Origin: Labia minor
Lineage: Eukaryota; Arthropoda; Insecta; Dermaptera; Spongiphoridae
Reading direction: 5' to 3'
DNA: 64,000 nt
NCBI GenBank assembly: GCA_963082975.1
Contig: OY720346.1
Location: 74,330,767-74,394,766 of the forward strand
Below, one piece after another: positions 46,826 to 57,996 of the stretch. The translations under genes were made by a program, and so were the position numbers. A model generated the notes under the pieces. It saw nothing but the letters and a program-made list of their open reading frames with translations. It was not told where the DNA came from and did no database searches. The first letter of the stretch is position 1; every line of letters begins with the position of its first letter.

Positions 46826-49454
46826 AAATTTATTTATTATTTTCAAACTCTTAATATTATATTAATTGCAGTTCCCAATCTCTTAATTTAAAAATCATTC
46901 CTCAATATGCAGAATTCCTTTTGAAACTTAAAATCCAAGGAATATTAGGTATTTATATAAAATGAACATTTTTTTTTTTATTTTTAATCAATTAATTTAA
47001 TTCTGAAGAAATTTTTAGTATATTTTCAACTTATTTTTAGTTTATTTTTTTAATATAGGACAAATAATTATAAGTATATTAATTTGAGTGGGTTAGATTG
47101 GCAAATTTTGTTTTAATTGGTATAAATTTGTTAAAATTGAAACTCGAAGCCATTTAAAGGTAATTTCACATATATAAATAATTATAATATTAAAGACTAC
47201 TAAATTCATAATTTAGGATTCTAATATCAGCAATATAAGTTTTTTTTAAAGCCGAATTTCATATATCTACATAAAACTGATTCTTCTAATGGTTAATCGT
47301 CAATCATTTCAATTTTCACAATCTACGGAAGAAAGAATTTTATGATATAAATTAAAAATATATTAATAAGAAAAATTCTGAGATATTAGAATTCATTTAT
47401 TTATATTAGCACCCGAATTAGAAAAATGAATACATGTATAGTCAGTATATTATTTTGATTTTTTAAGTAAATGGAACAAGTGGAGAAGGTACCTCGATGA
47501 CAGTTCAAGAGCGTAAATTGGTAACGGAAACTTGGATGGAAGCGGCAAGAAAATTAAATCTTACAGTAATGGTGCAAATTGGTGGTGCACCGTTACCTGA
47601 TGTCATTGAATTGGTAATTAAATTATTCCTATTTGGTGGGTATACATAATTTTTAAAATATATTATTGAGAAAAAGGAAATCTATTATATAAAAATTCAT
47701 TAAATTTGTATTGTAAACTAATTAATTAGCAGGCCAGTTGAATAATGCTGATCTACTTAAATTCAAAATAATTATAATAATGAATAATTCAATGTATATT
47801 GAATTTTTTTGATTTCCTATCTTTTTTGATCACTTATCTTATGATAGAAGAAAAAATTAACGCATTCATAATCATACTTCATTAATACGGTGATCATTAG
47901 TATAATCATATAAACTTTAAATAATTGCTTAAATAAAATGAAAAATCTGATTTTTTTTTTATTTCAAAAAGTGTTTTTTTATTACCTAATTTATCAATAA
48001 AAAATTATATTTATTTATAAAATAATCCTTCATTACGATGATTTTCATAAAGCATTGGAAAATATTTATATTTTTAGGAGGTAAGAACCTAATAGATAAC
48101 TGGGGAAAATAAAGTCACTATTCAATGTTTTTGTTTTGTTTCAGAAATTTTGATTCTTTGAATATTGTTTTTAAATGGTTGAAAAATTATAAAGTGAATC
48201 TTTGGCAACATACAAAAATGATATAATTATTATAGTAATAATAATATTAATAATCAACACGCAATTATATTATAATTCTTTAGATTTGTTAATTTTTCTC
48301 ATTTCGGGTTGAAACCTCCCCTCCATAAAATACGCTTCTATTTAGATGGATTATTATAGATTTTTTTTAATTTTAGAATTCATTTATTTCTAATTATAAT
48401 AGGCACGTCATGCTGAAGCCGAAGGCGCTGATGGATTATTATGTTTACCGGAACTCTATTTTAAACCAAAAACTACTATAGATCTTGTAAATTATTTGAA
48501 AATAGTAGGACAAGCGGCTCCAAAAACACCCCTTCTATATTATCATATTCCAATGTTCACAGGAGTTGATAGTAAGTTACTCTTATAAATAAAAAAATAA
48601 ATAAATACTAATAAGATTTCCATTCTAATATTGTTTATTTGTTAAGTTTCTATGAGTGAATTTTTAAAACTTGCTAAAAATGAAATACCGACCTTTGCTG
48701 GAATGAAATACACGCATACTAACTTGGAAGAAGGCATGAATTGTTTACAAGTTGATAAAAATTTGAGTTTATTTCTTGGATGTGATATGGTAAGTTGATA
48801 ATTAAATATTATTTAGACATGTTTTTCAAATTTAACATTTTGCCTTTTCTCAGGTACTCAGCGGTGCTTTCTCTCTTGGTTGGGATTCAGCGATCGCTAC
48901 AACTCTTAATATGCTACCCCAGCCAAGTCAAGAAATCTTAAAACTTATTAAAGAAGGGAATGTTGCTCGAGCCAGAGAAGAACAAGTCAAATTAAACAAA
49001 GCTATAAGATTGTTTACTAAATATGGTAATGATAGATGAATGATTAATTTAGAAAACAAAAATTTAAATTTGATATAATTTCGATTAAGTTTTTTTCCAT
49101 TTATCTTTATTTTTTAGTATATGCTATCTTATATCTATTTTATTTATTTAATTCTTATCAAAGATTTATTACTATAAATAATATAAACTGAGATCTTAAG
49201 ATAACTTATCTATTATTTATTATTATTATTATATAATAGATTTTTACAATTTAAATTTTTAATTAAATTATATCTATTTTATTTATAATGAAATTTTAAT
49301 TTTAGCTGGTTGGGTACCATCTATGAAAGCTGCCATGAATATAATTTCATCATTTGATTGTGGAGAACCTCGTCCACCTTTACAATCGTTGACCAAAGAA
49401 CAATTGATTGAAATAAAGATGGATTGGGAAAAAATAAAAAAGGAATATTTTTAA
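46612..49454 (+). CDS. NPL: N-acetylneuraminate lyase (sialic acid aldolase)
   Basis: Coding exons: 46612-46632, 46707-46762, 46872-46948, 47468-47613, 48403-48571, 48647-48789, 48854-49025, 49306-49454; 310 aa against about 320 in the human enzyme. It cleaves N-acetylneuraminate to N-acetylmannosamine and pyruvate in the cytosol. It is a DHDPS/NAL-superfamily TIM barrel. Residues 10-24 read GFIAPVLTPFNYDS-like. The carboxylate-binding loop is NGTSGEG (53-59), the catalytic tyrosine is in YYHIP (Tyr147), and the Schiff-base lysine is in AGMKYTHTNL (Lys177), followed by LFLGCDMVLSGAFSLGWDSAI. Every active-site element is present and no frame is broken, so it should be functional. The first exon is only seven codons (MSHRLKM); another short 5' exon could exist. 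AATAAA lies at 49470-49475. The gene converges on MSTO1. Confidence 0.93.
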
Positions 49455-49539
49455 AGAAATTTAGTAACAAATAAATAATAATAAATTTATTTATAAAATT
49501 ATAAAAAGTTTCAGTTAAAGTAAAAAAAATAATTATATT

Positions 49540-52307
49540 TTAATCATAACTGTCTTCATAACAATCTTTTAGTTGTATTAATTGATCCAGACTTTCTCTG
49601 TATTCCATATCGTCGATGCCATTCCCATTAAATTGGGTAAATTTACGAATATTAAATTTTGATACTGTTTGATGAAGACTTTCTAACATACTTCCAATTT
49701 CTTTTGTACTATGGAGTCCGGCCACTACAGACACGTTGGCTTTATCTAAAAATATATAAAAATTAATTAAAAGAAATACTATCAATTAATTAAATAATTC
49801 ATTTTTTAATATTATATATTAATATTAATGGTTAACCTAAACCATTAACATATATTAAACTAGTTATAATTTAATTTTTGAGCCAAGATTAAAAATGAAC
49901 TCAAAGAAGAAACAAAAAAACAATTTATTTTATATTCTTAAAAAATTACCTGTGGTTGAATTATTATCAATATTTTTAATAATTTTTGGAAAGGGTTTTT
50001 CTATTTTTAAAAGTTCTTCGGATGTACTGACATTTGAAACCGCATAATTATATGTGCATGCCATAAACCAAGTATACATTTCCTTCACTGATGAACAGGT
50101 ATAAGCATAATTAGAATTCGCTGAGTAGGATTCTTTCTTAGGCATTGAACTAAAAGAAACACACATTAATTTTATTGGTACTATTATATTTCTTTATAAT
50201 TATATATTATTCAACTAATAATAATTAAATGATTAATCATACGATCTCATTTTATTTTCTGAAATTCCTCGTAGGACAATTGATTGCATCCACATATCCC
50301 CTTCCTTGTTGAGTGTACAGGATGGAGTTAAACTTTGCCAAAAGGGTCCCTCCCATGATTCAAGAAAATTTAAGAGATATTTATCTCCGATTGGGAAAGG
50401 AAATTGTAAACTGCCAGCAACAGCACGTCTTCCCAAACGAGACATATTATTTACAAGTTCACTCAATGAATCAGTAGTTTTACGAAAACGATACTTTAGA
50501 GATATCGTATCTAAAGCTGTTGCCAATATACTACTGGTATGGTAATCCAAATGAGCCTTTAAATAAAAATCAATTGGAAATATTAAAAATAAAACAAATC
50601 ATTTTATTCATATTAATATATTAATATAATTTACCTTGTAATTTAAACCAGGAAATTGTAATGGTTCTCCTAAATCTCGCCAATTTTCTTTTGCTAAACT
50701 AAGTGGCACAAATAGTGAAGCATATTCAGATAATTCAGAGAAAAATAAAGCTTGATTTATACTCTGAATAGCACCTTGTAAAGGTGTCTGATTAGGAATT
50801 TGAGTTCGGGCTAAACTAAATACAAGTTTTGGCTTATTATCATATTCATCAGCTAAATGTTGTAAACATTTTGTAGTTAAACCGGCAAATCCATTTAAAC
50901 TGTCAGCCAAGATATGAAATCCCTAAAAATCAATAATTAAATAAATAATGAAAACATTGTTATTTTTTTACTCTTGTTAATCTTAATAATTGATATATAT
51001 ATATCTATATATATAAAGAGAGAGAGATTATAAATAATCACCACTGGTTTTGTTAAAATTGATAAATTTACATTTTATTGTCAAATTTACCGGTTAGTTT
51101 ATAAAGTCCCCAACTCTTAATGGCGCAAACTGAACAAATTTTCGTAAAATAAGAAACTTTTATCACATTCCCCATTAACTTTATAAACTAAACAGTAAAT
51201 TTGATAATAATATGTAAATTTATCAAATTTACCAAAACCAAAGGTGATTATGTATAATCATCGGTAAGTTTATATAATCACCGATTTATCATTTTTACTG
51301 TAACATATAATATATATATAAAAGCCTATGAAAATATATAAAAAGAGAATTTTAGTTTAATATTATTATAAATTTCATTAATCCCTATATTAGTATATAT
51401 TATAGGTGAAAAAATATTTTTTTTGTTTGAAGTATAAGAAATCATCTCACTTGCATATTGTCACATTCTTCAGCATATTGTCTTATTTTATCAATGATAT
51501 CTTCACTAAGGGAATCCCATACTTCATATCCAAAATGATAGGCATCAAAAGGTTTGAAATCATCATCATGTGTGAAGGTGTTAGAAATATTAACTGTACG
51601 AGGATGAAATCGTGTTTTTAAAAAATCTGGCCAGACATTTACATCTGAATCAAGATCCACGGCTAGAAATTAAATAGATATGTTAAAATCTTAATTCCAT
51701 AGAAAATAATATATGTAATTAAAAATTACCATTATTCTGGTTTTGAGAAGGATTATCTAATTCATTTAAATATTTACTTTTCTCTTCTTTTGTTTCCTCT
51801 ATTATATCAATCTAAAGTAAATACAATTAAATAAAATAAATATACTAATATACTAAATATTTTGTATTTTAGTACCTTATTTTCGGACCATTGAATATCT
51901 TCTTTATTAGTTGTTTTCTCAGAATATAATTCTCCTACAGTTGATAAATGCTTCAAACTTCCTTTTAAATCAACAAGTACTAATCTAGGTGTAAAGGTAA
52001 CAGCACCCTAGATTTTGATAAATATATGTGATTAATATCATGAATTTCTTATATGATTTATAATAATTAAAAGAATTTTAATACCGAATAATTTTGTCCT
52101 TCTCGAAAAAGAACATCATGATTGATTTCTGAAGGGGATTCTGAATCGTAAACAAAGCTCGATTCCTAACAAAATACACAGAAATTAATATTTTTTTAAA
52201 TAAAATAATATTGTATTCATATTTACTTGAAGATTCCACCAATGGGTTCCAACGTAATTAGCATAATGACCTAATTGTAATGTAACAATTTCTCTACCAT
52301 AAGACAT
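49540..52307 (-). CDS. MSTO1: Protein misato homologue (MSTO1/DML1, tubulin/FtsZ-like)
   Basis: Exons from 5' to 3' on the minus strand: 52307-52227, 52165-52085, 52007-51876, 51811-51730, 51662-51451, 50922-50635, 50556-50243, 50149-49950, 49745-49540; 531 aa against about 570 in human and fly. The N-terminus (MSYGREIVTLQLGHYANYVG, then THWWNLQ) is the diagnostic misato start, followed by EINHDVLFREG and TPRLVLVDLKGSLKHL. The tubulin-like domain includes VWPDFL, FHPRTVN, YAEECDNMQGFHILADSLNG and the conserved SSILATALDTISL and SIVLRGI. Misato supports mitochondrial distribution and morphology in animals, and spindle microtubule growth in the fly. All exon phases agree. The intron at 50923-51450 contains a short MITE. 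A minus-strand AATAAA (49491-49486) sits almost on top of NPL's own signal. Confidence 0.92.
51035..51250. mobile_element. Short inverted-repeat MITE in an MSTO1 intron
   Basis: Ends are TAATCACC...GGTGATTA. The arms continue through a shared GGTTTTG and TTGATAAATTTACAT, giving about 38-bp imperfect inverted repeats around a 140-bp core. Length is 216 bp with no coding capacity. The superfamily is unclear; a TA target is possible. Confidence 0.6.
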
Positions 52308-53043
52308 TTTATAATTGTATTTTTTTTATTTCATTTATTTCCTTCTATGAAAGTATTAAATAATATGTATAGAAATATTAATAATAATCTTAATATATAT
52401 ATATTGTCTTCTGATAATATATATTCTTATGTATATTAAAAAAATGTTATAGATATAGATATATTGTTTAAAAATTGTCTTATTTGAAATGTCAAACTAA
52501 AATTTATCACATTTAATAATATAGATAAATAAATATAGTTTGATCAATTCTCCATAGATGGCTCTTTAATTTTTAATTTTTGGCGGATGGCTCTTTATAA
52601 ATTAAATGTAATTTAGATATTTGATAAATTATTGTTGTTTTTAATTTTAGATAAAAAGTACTCTACCCTCTGTAATCCCGAAGTAATACGTATTATTTGG
52701 TGTATTTGGTTGAAGGTCTGTTTGTAATAGATTTTTGTATATTAGATTTATAAAACTAAAACTAATTTTTGTTAACTTATTTAGTCTCTACACACCGTAC
52801 AAGATTTAAATAAATACAAATATTTTTAATTTAAATATGATTAAATTAAATATGATTTAATTTAAACCTGGGAGTCATATTAATTGATGTACAGAAATAT
52901 TAAATGTTCTTAGTGAGATTAGATTTAACCTAATGTCCGATTGGGCATTAATCCGCATTGATATTCTCCTAAGATTAGAATAAACTTGTAAGTTTAGTCC
53001 TACCGCAAGTCCAATTCATTTACCCATACAAGTTACAGGTTAA

Positions 53044-53074
<31 letters not shown>

Positions 53075-53744
53075 AATACTTATATTTTATAATTATAATT
53101 AAATATTTAAATTTTAAAGTATTATAAATGAACTCATATTTCTGAATTTCATTTCAAATTGATTTTCAAAATTTTCTATTTTATTTGAATATAATTGAAA
53201 TTTTAAACAAATTCAAATATTCTAATTTTTAAATTTATATACAATTTAATATTATTTTTTTTTATTAATATTACATCAAACATAATAAATAAAAAAAAAG
53301 AAACCTTTTAATAAATTATAATAGAATATAATGATTTGGATTTTTTAAAAACAAATGTAAACTATTTACTCAATTTTAAAAAGACAAAATAAAATCCTTT
53401 ATATCATTTGTCTAAAAAATTATATTTTAATTTTTATATACTCTATGAATTATTTTTGCACTTAAAATATAGCAGTAATTAATTTTTAAATTCTTAGTAA
53501 TGTGCAAACAAAAACCTTTATATATATAGATAGATTGGTGGAGGGGGGGGATTAACTTTAAATTCAAAATAATCTATATCTATATTAATGGGTCATGTAA
53601 AAAATCTTTACAGTTTTTTGCTATCAGGTATAGTATTGATGTTTCAAACGAACATGTGTTAGGTGACATTTTTCGTGGAGAGAGTTTTCGAAATTGTTAA
53701 TATTTTATTATAAACATTAAGATTATTTGGAATATCATTTAAAA
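52308..53744. other. Intergenic region upstream of MSTO1
   Basis: Very AT-rich, with no ORF or clear repeat family. Contains short ATT runs and a T/A-biased stretch near 53050. The MSTO1 promoter should lie in the first few hundred bases above 52307, but I see no recognisable motif. A polyG tract lies near 53543. Confidence 0.4.
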
Positions 53745-53908
53745 TAGTTGTAGGTAATGACCCTCTTTCGGTTGAGCTACATTTCTTAAAAGTTGATAGA
53801 AAACTACAAATTTTGAATAATGCCCGTATATCAAATTTCATGATTCTAGCTCAAACCGTTTTTGCGTAATCTTGTCTACATACACAATAGTATCTCTGGC
53901 GAGATAGT
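53745..53908 (+). repeat. Family A repeat, 3' fragment
   Basis: Only copy outside the left 27 kb. Contains 'aatgaccctctttcgg' through 'ttgtctacatacac', then jumps to the 3' hairpin (tatctctggcgagatagt). Confidence 0.8.
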
Positions 53909-54727
53909 AAAAATATTACAAATTTCCATTGATGTTTATAGTAAAAGAATATCATAATCCTGATATATATAAGTATATTATAATTTTAATAAGTTTAAAC
54001 AATTTTATTTCAATATTTAAAATGATTTCCGGATTATTCAAGAGTCTCGGATTAAAGCTTGTGTTTCTTATTAATATTTGTCTTAGAAATGTCCTAAATA
54101 ATTGGATAATTCATTATAACAATAAATATTATAATATCCGATTATATTTTAAGAAAGGGTGCATTTCCATCAACATAGTGAATTAAAAAAACATATCCTA
54201 AAACAGAACTTTTAGTCAACAAAGCACACATGAATAAAAATATTTCTAATATTTTAATTAACACAAAAAAAAGAAAAAAAAACTAGTTACTTTCATTAAG
54301 AAGATGATTAAAAAATCAAGAAATAAAAAAAAATTGTTTTTTAATATATTTTGTAGCGAGTGGGGGAGTGGGGATGGAGAGCTTATTGGCTTATGGAATA
54401 ATTATAGTCACCTTATTTCATCCCGTATAATTTTATAGATTATATAGTTAGAAATTTTTGTTGTTTTATTTTAAATAAGTAAAATTGAAAATTGAATTAA
54501 ATTAATAAATTATAATTTGAAAATATTATACTTATTTCTTTATTATTAATCAATCAATGAATTTATATGAAGCAAACATACAAACACAAAATCTAGCATT
54601 TATTTTATATTCAAATTTGACTATTTTTTAAATTTTAAAAATATTAAAATGTGTGTCAATAAACCCTATACATTTTTATTATATAATCTAAATTTAAACT
54701 TAAAAATGTAAAACTTAATAAGAAGAA
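53909..54727. other. AT-rich intergenic stretch
   Basis: An 85-codon open frame at 53929-54186 is hydrophobic and Ile/Asn-rich, as expected of random AT-rich DNA; no homology is recognised. Confidence 0.4.
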
Positions 54728-54729
54728 TA

Positions 54730-55318
54730 CACCTATCCCCCGATTTACACGGTACTTGTTTTACACGTTTTCGCTTTTACACGGTTTTCCAAATAAGTTT
54801 TTTTTTGTTTTTATCGAACTCTACTAAATGCTACTGTGTACACATCTCATCCCGAGCTTATGTGCTGACTTGCTGCACATGCACACTGTCTGTATTTCTT
54901 CGCATAAAATTAAAGTTTTATCTACGGAAAATTGTATTTGAGTGAAAGTTTCACAGTTTCAGAAATTTTCCATATTCCAACCTTCGATTCCGAAAAAAAG
55001 AATGAGAGTAATTTCTGATAGTGATGAAGGATAATAAAACACCTTTGGTTTTATTTTTTGTTCTTCTGTTTAATGTATTGTAATTAAATAAAAAAACAGT
55101 GTTTCCATAATATATTACATATTTTAACCTGTCAATGCATTTTATTTTTATTTCTGTGTACACCTAAAAATATTGAAAAAATTCACAACTGTTAAATAGC
55201 AAAATTATGCATTTTTGCAAGTTTTTCGATTTACACGGTTTTGACTTGAAAATTTTCAATTTTCGATTTACACGTTTTTCTCAGGAACGTATCTACCGTG
55301 TAAATCGGGGGATAGGTG
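54730..55318. mobile_element. Tc1/mariner-superfamily MITE, probably pogo/Tigger-like
   Basis: 25-bp perfect inverted repeats beginning cacctatcccccgatttaca, flanked by TA on both sides (54728-54729, 55319-55320). The motif 'tttacacg' recurs several times just inside both ends. 589 bp without a transposase frame. Confidence 0.82.
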
Positions 55319-55559
55319 TATTTAATTAAAAACACAGCGAAATTTCAAGTTTATTGATACCTATATTTGATTATAACTGACTGTTTATTATTAAAAATAA
55401 TTCATATTAAGTTTTGTATTTTTAAGTATAATTTTAGTTTATATAATATATTATAAAGTTTAACCGATATTAATTTCATAAATATATTTTTATTTAAGAT
55501 TATTGTAATTTTACATGAATAATCAATTTAAAGTATATATCCTATACTTATTGTAACGT

Positions 55560-55750
55560 GTAGTAAAAAATCGAAGAACACACAAAACGTGACAAAACTT
55601 TTTCAGTTGTCAAAAACAAACTACTAATCCAAAATGGCTGATAATTTCAACATATGAGAAACATATGTGTACTAACATATCAAAAAATTTCATTAATCGA
55701 ATGTACACCCCATGAAAATTCAAATTCACCTTTTCTTTTGAACAGACCTC
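55560..55750 (-). repeat. Mariner terminal fragment
   Basis: Matches the right end of the mariner at 21899-22800 ('tttttcagttgtcaaaaaca', 'aaaatggctgataat', 'ttcaccttttcttttgaaca'). Solo end of about 190 bp. It lies beyond the 3' end of CIB2. Confidence 0.8.
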
Positions 55751-55993
55751 GAAGATATATGTATATATAAATAAATATATATATATATATATAAATATCT
55801 GATGATAAGCCAGGTGGTATACTGACAGAATGTTATAAATAGTGTATGATAAACTATGTAAATTGGGACTGTAAATAAATAAATAATTATAGTTAAGATA
55901 TTAAAAATATTATATTGTGTTAAAATTCCAAATTAAAATATATTTTATAAATTTAAAAATTAATTAAATTATTAAGACACATGTATCAATTGA

Positions 55994-57041
55994 TTAAACT
56001 CGAATATGAAATGTTGCTAGGAAATCAGGTGCCCTTGTAATAACATGTTCAAATTCCATGAAGCTCAATTTGCCATCACCGTCAACATCTGATTCTTCTA
56101 TTACTTTATCACACACCTGTTGCACCTCTTCATTACTCATTTCATTTCTTGTTAATAAACGGAGTGTTTTTTCAAGATCATTTCTACCCAAATGCTGATC
56201 TCCATCAAAATCTTAAAAAAGCAAAAAAAGATTGATTATTAATTGAAAAATTATAATTATAAAATATATGTTTTTTTTACTTTATTTTTAATTACCATAT
56301 ATTTTAAATGCATAAAATACTTTAATATCTCGTGGCGCTTGTTCACTAAAAACAGATAAAAGATCAAGAAAATCTTCAAAAGTAAGATTTCCTTTACCAT
56401 CTCGTGAAAATACTTGACATATTCTTTTTTTAAAGGGATTTTCCTAAATAAATAATAAAAAACATTTAATTGGTTAACTGAACCGATATTAAATATAGAA
56501 TTAATTATACCAACTCTCAATTCGGGTAATTTGGTAATTTTTTCTAAAGGTACTCGAATGGTAATCGGTTCATTCCCTGTCATACTTTTTGGCACTAAAT
56601 CTGGGCATATTTCACGAAATCTTTTATGAACCCTAAAATAATATTCCATAATTGGAAATAAAAAAAAAAATTATTATAAAAATGAAATAAAATATAATAA
56701 TAATTATACTTGAAATACCTTAAAATTTCTTTCCGTGTGAAAAATGTACAATCCTGTAAAATTAATTAATATTTATCTAAATTTATTTATATATTATATA
56801 TAATTTGATTATATAGCAAGAAATATCTAATATTTATATATATATATTGAATAATTTATTAAATCAAAAGAGTTATTGCACGAATATTCTTATATTAAAT
56901 ATAATATATACCTATTTAATTTTTTTTTAGTTATACTCTTTAAATATTTTATAAATTTATTATTTTATTAGAGAAAATTTATTTATTTACCTGATAGTCT
57001 TCTAATTGTTCTTCGGTAAATGTAACAATTTTATTGCCCAT
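55994..57041 (-). CDS. CIB2: Calcium and integrin-binding family member 2
   Basis: Exons on the minus strand: 57041-56991, 56753-56719, 56632-56515, 56443-56296, 56211-55994; 189 aa (human CIB2 is 187). The protein starts MGNK, giving a Gly2 N-myristoylation context, then [15 protein letters not shown]. It continues with LVPKSM, KLPELRENPF and a degenerate second EF-hand ([13 protein letters not shown]). EF-hand 3 has its loop at 118-129 ([12 protein letters not shown]), with Asp rather than Glu at position 12 as in CIB2. EF-hand 4 is canonical at 159-170 ([12 protein letters not shown]). It ends [12 protein letters not shown], the CIB family tail. CIB2 is a Ca2+/Mg2+ sensor that binds integrin tails and TMC channels and is needed for hair-cell mechanotransduction and photoreceptor upkeep. 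The donor after exon 3 (GTTGGT) is weak but the frame and homology demand it. An RFX-type X-box lies about 93 bp upstream. Confidence 0.93.
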
Positions 57042-57296
57042 AACTATTAAATGTTCACCATTGCCCTTAAACCCGAGTATTGAAGAATATAGCGACTCCA
57101 ATGAAATAAGTGCCCTTCACGTTCCCACCCCCTGTTGCCTTGACAACGGCAGGGTGTGGTTCTTTCATTAAATGACCTAATTCTGGTAAATTTAATAAAC
57201 TAGAAATGTAATCAAACATTTAATAGATGTATTAAATCACTCTAAACATTTGTCAATATAAATTACAGGAAAACAAAAAAAAAAACAAAAACAAAT
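57042..57296 (-). promoter_or_regulatory. CIB2 upstream region
   Basis: The first 110 bp above the ATG are GC-richer than the surroundings and carry the X-box (57134-57147). No TATA-like element is distinguishable from the AT-rich background. Confidence 0.35.
57134..57147 (-). promoter_or_regulatory. RFX X-box candidate upstream of CIB2
   Basis: On the gene strand it reads GTTGTCAAGGCAAC. This matches the RFX X-box consensus RYYNYYN(1-3)RRNRAC and differs from the textbook GTTGCCATGGCAAC at few positions. It lies 93-106 bp upstream of the CIB2 ATG, a typical place for X-boxes of genes used in ciliated cells. Confidence 0.5.
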
Positions 57297-57530
57297 AACC
57301 TCCAACTTTTGTATATCCTATGAAAGAACAGCGCATATCAAGTGATTTCCGCTCAAGCGGGGTAAGGTGTCTTATGATCAGTTGAACGAGTCTTTTCAAC
57401 CTTAATCTTGATTTTCTTGATCGGAGCCGCTACTTTTTTATCAAGGAGTTTCCCAATGGTTCCTGGGTGGACTCTAATAGATAGAATAGATCAGGGTCCA
57501 TGAGGATGTGAGTGAGAAACCCCAATAAAT
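57297..57530 (-). mobile_element. tRNA-derived SINE, degraded copy
   Basis: Third member of the SINE family at 6124 and 21051 ('cttgattttcttgatcggag', 'tttttatcaagga'). The promoter end is decayed; no clear target duplication was found. Confidence 0.7.
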
Positions 57531-57550
57531 CACAAGAGAGAGAATTTTTA

Positions 57551-57996
57551 CCGACCGACGATAGTAAGGGAGGTATTGTTTTCACACCAAATTTCACCTG
57601 TGGAGATTTTTACATATCTCAACGAATCATGCATTTTATTAACAGAAAAAAAGTATTTTTATCATGATGTCTGTCCGTCTGTCCGTCCTCCGTATGTGTA
57701 CAGCTTGAACGGCTCAACGGATTTTGATGAAATTTGGTATATTTACTTAATGCATCAGTATGATGAATTGATCAACTTTTGGTGCAAATCCGGAAACCGG
57801 AAGTGGTAGTATTAGCGATCGACGATAGGAAGGGAAGGGTTATTTTCACACCAAATTTCACATGAGGAGATTTTTTTATATATCACCACGAATCATGCAC
57901 TTTGTATTGGTTTTATTCTCGAGAAAAATCATATTTATTATTTTTTTCTTGATTTAAAATTATATGACGTCACAGCCTGGTCTTGCATATATATTA
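57551..57996 (+). repeat. Family C repeat, left part of an interrupted copy
   Basis: Closely matches 27707-28175 and stops at 'catatatatta', where the Helitron begins. One of the two TGACGTCA sites is deleted. Confidence 0.85.

Noticed and set aside
53929-54186. 85-codon hydrophobic open frame
   Set aside because: Composition matches random AT-rich DNA and no motif or splice context supports it.
27694-57809. Open frames within family C copies (27694-27891, 57576-57809)
   Set aside because: They cross hairpins and the gtcc microsatellite and are not kept in the reverse copies; no protein-like composition.
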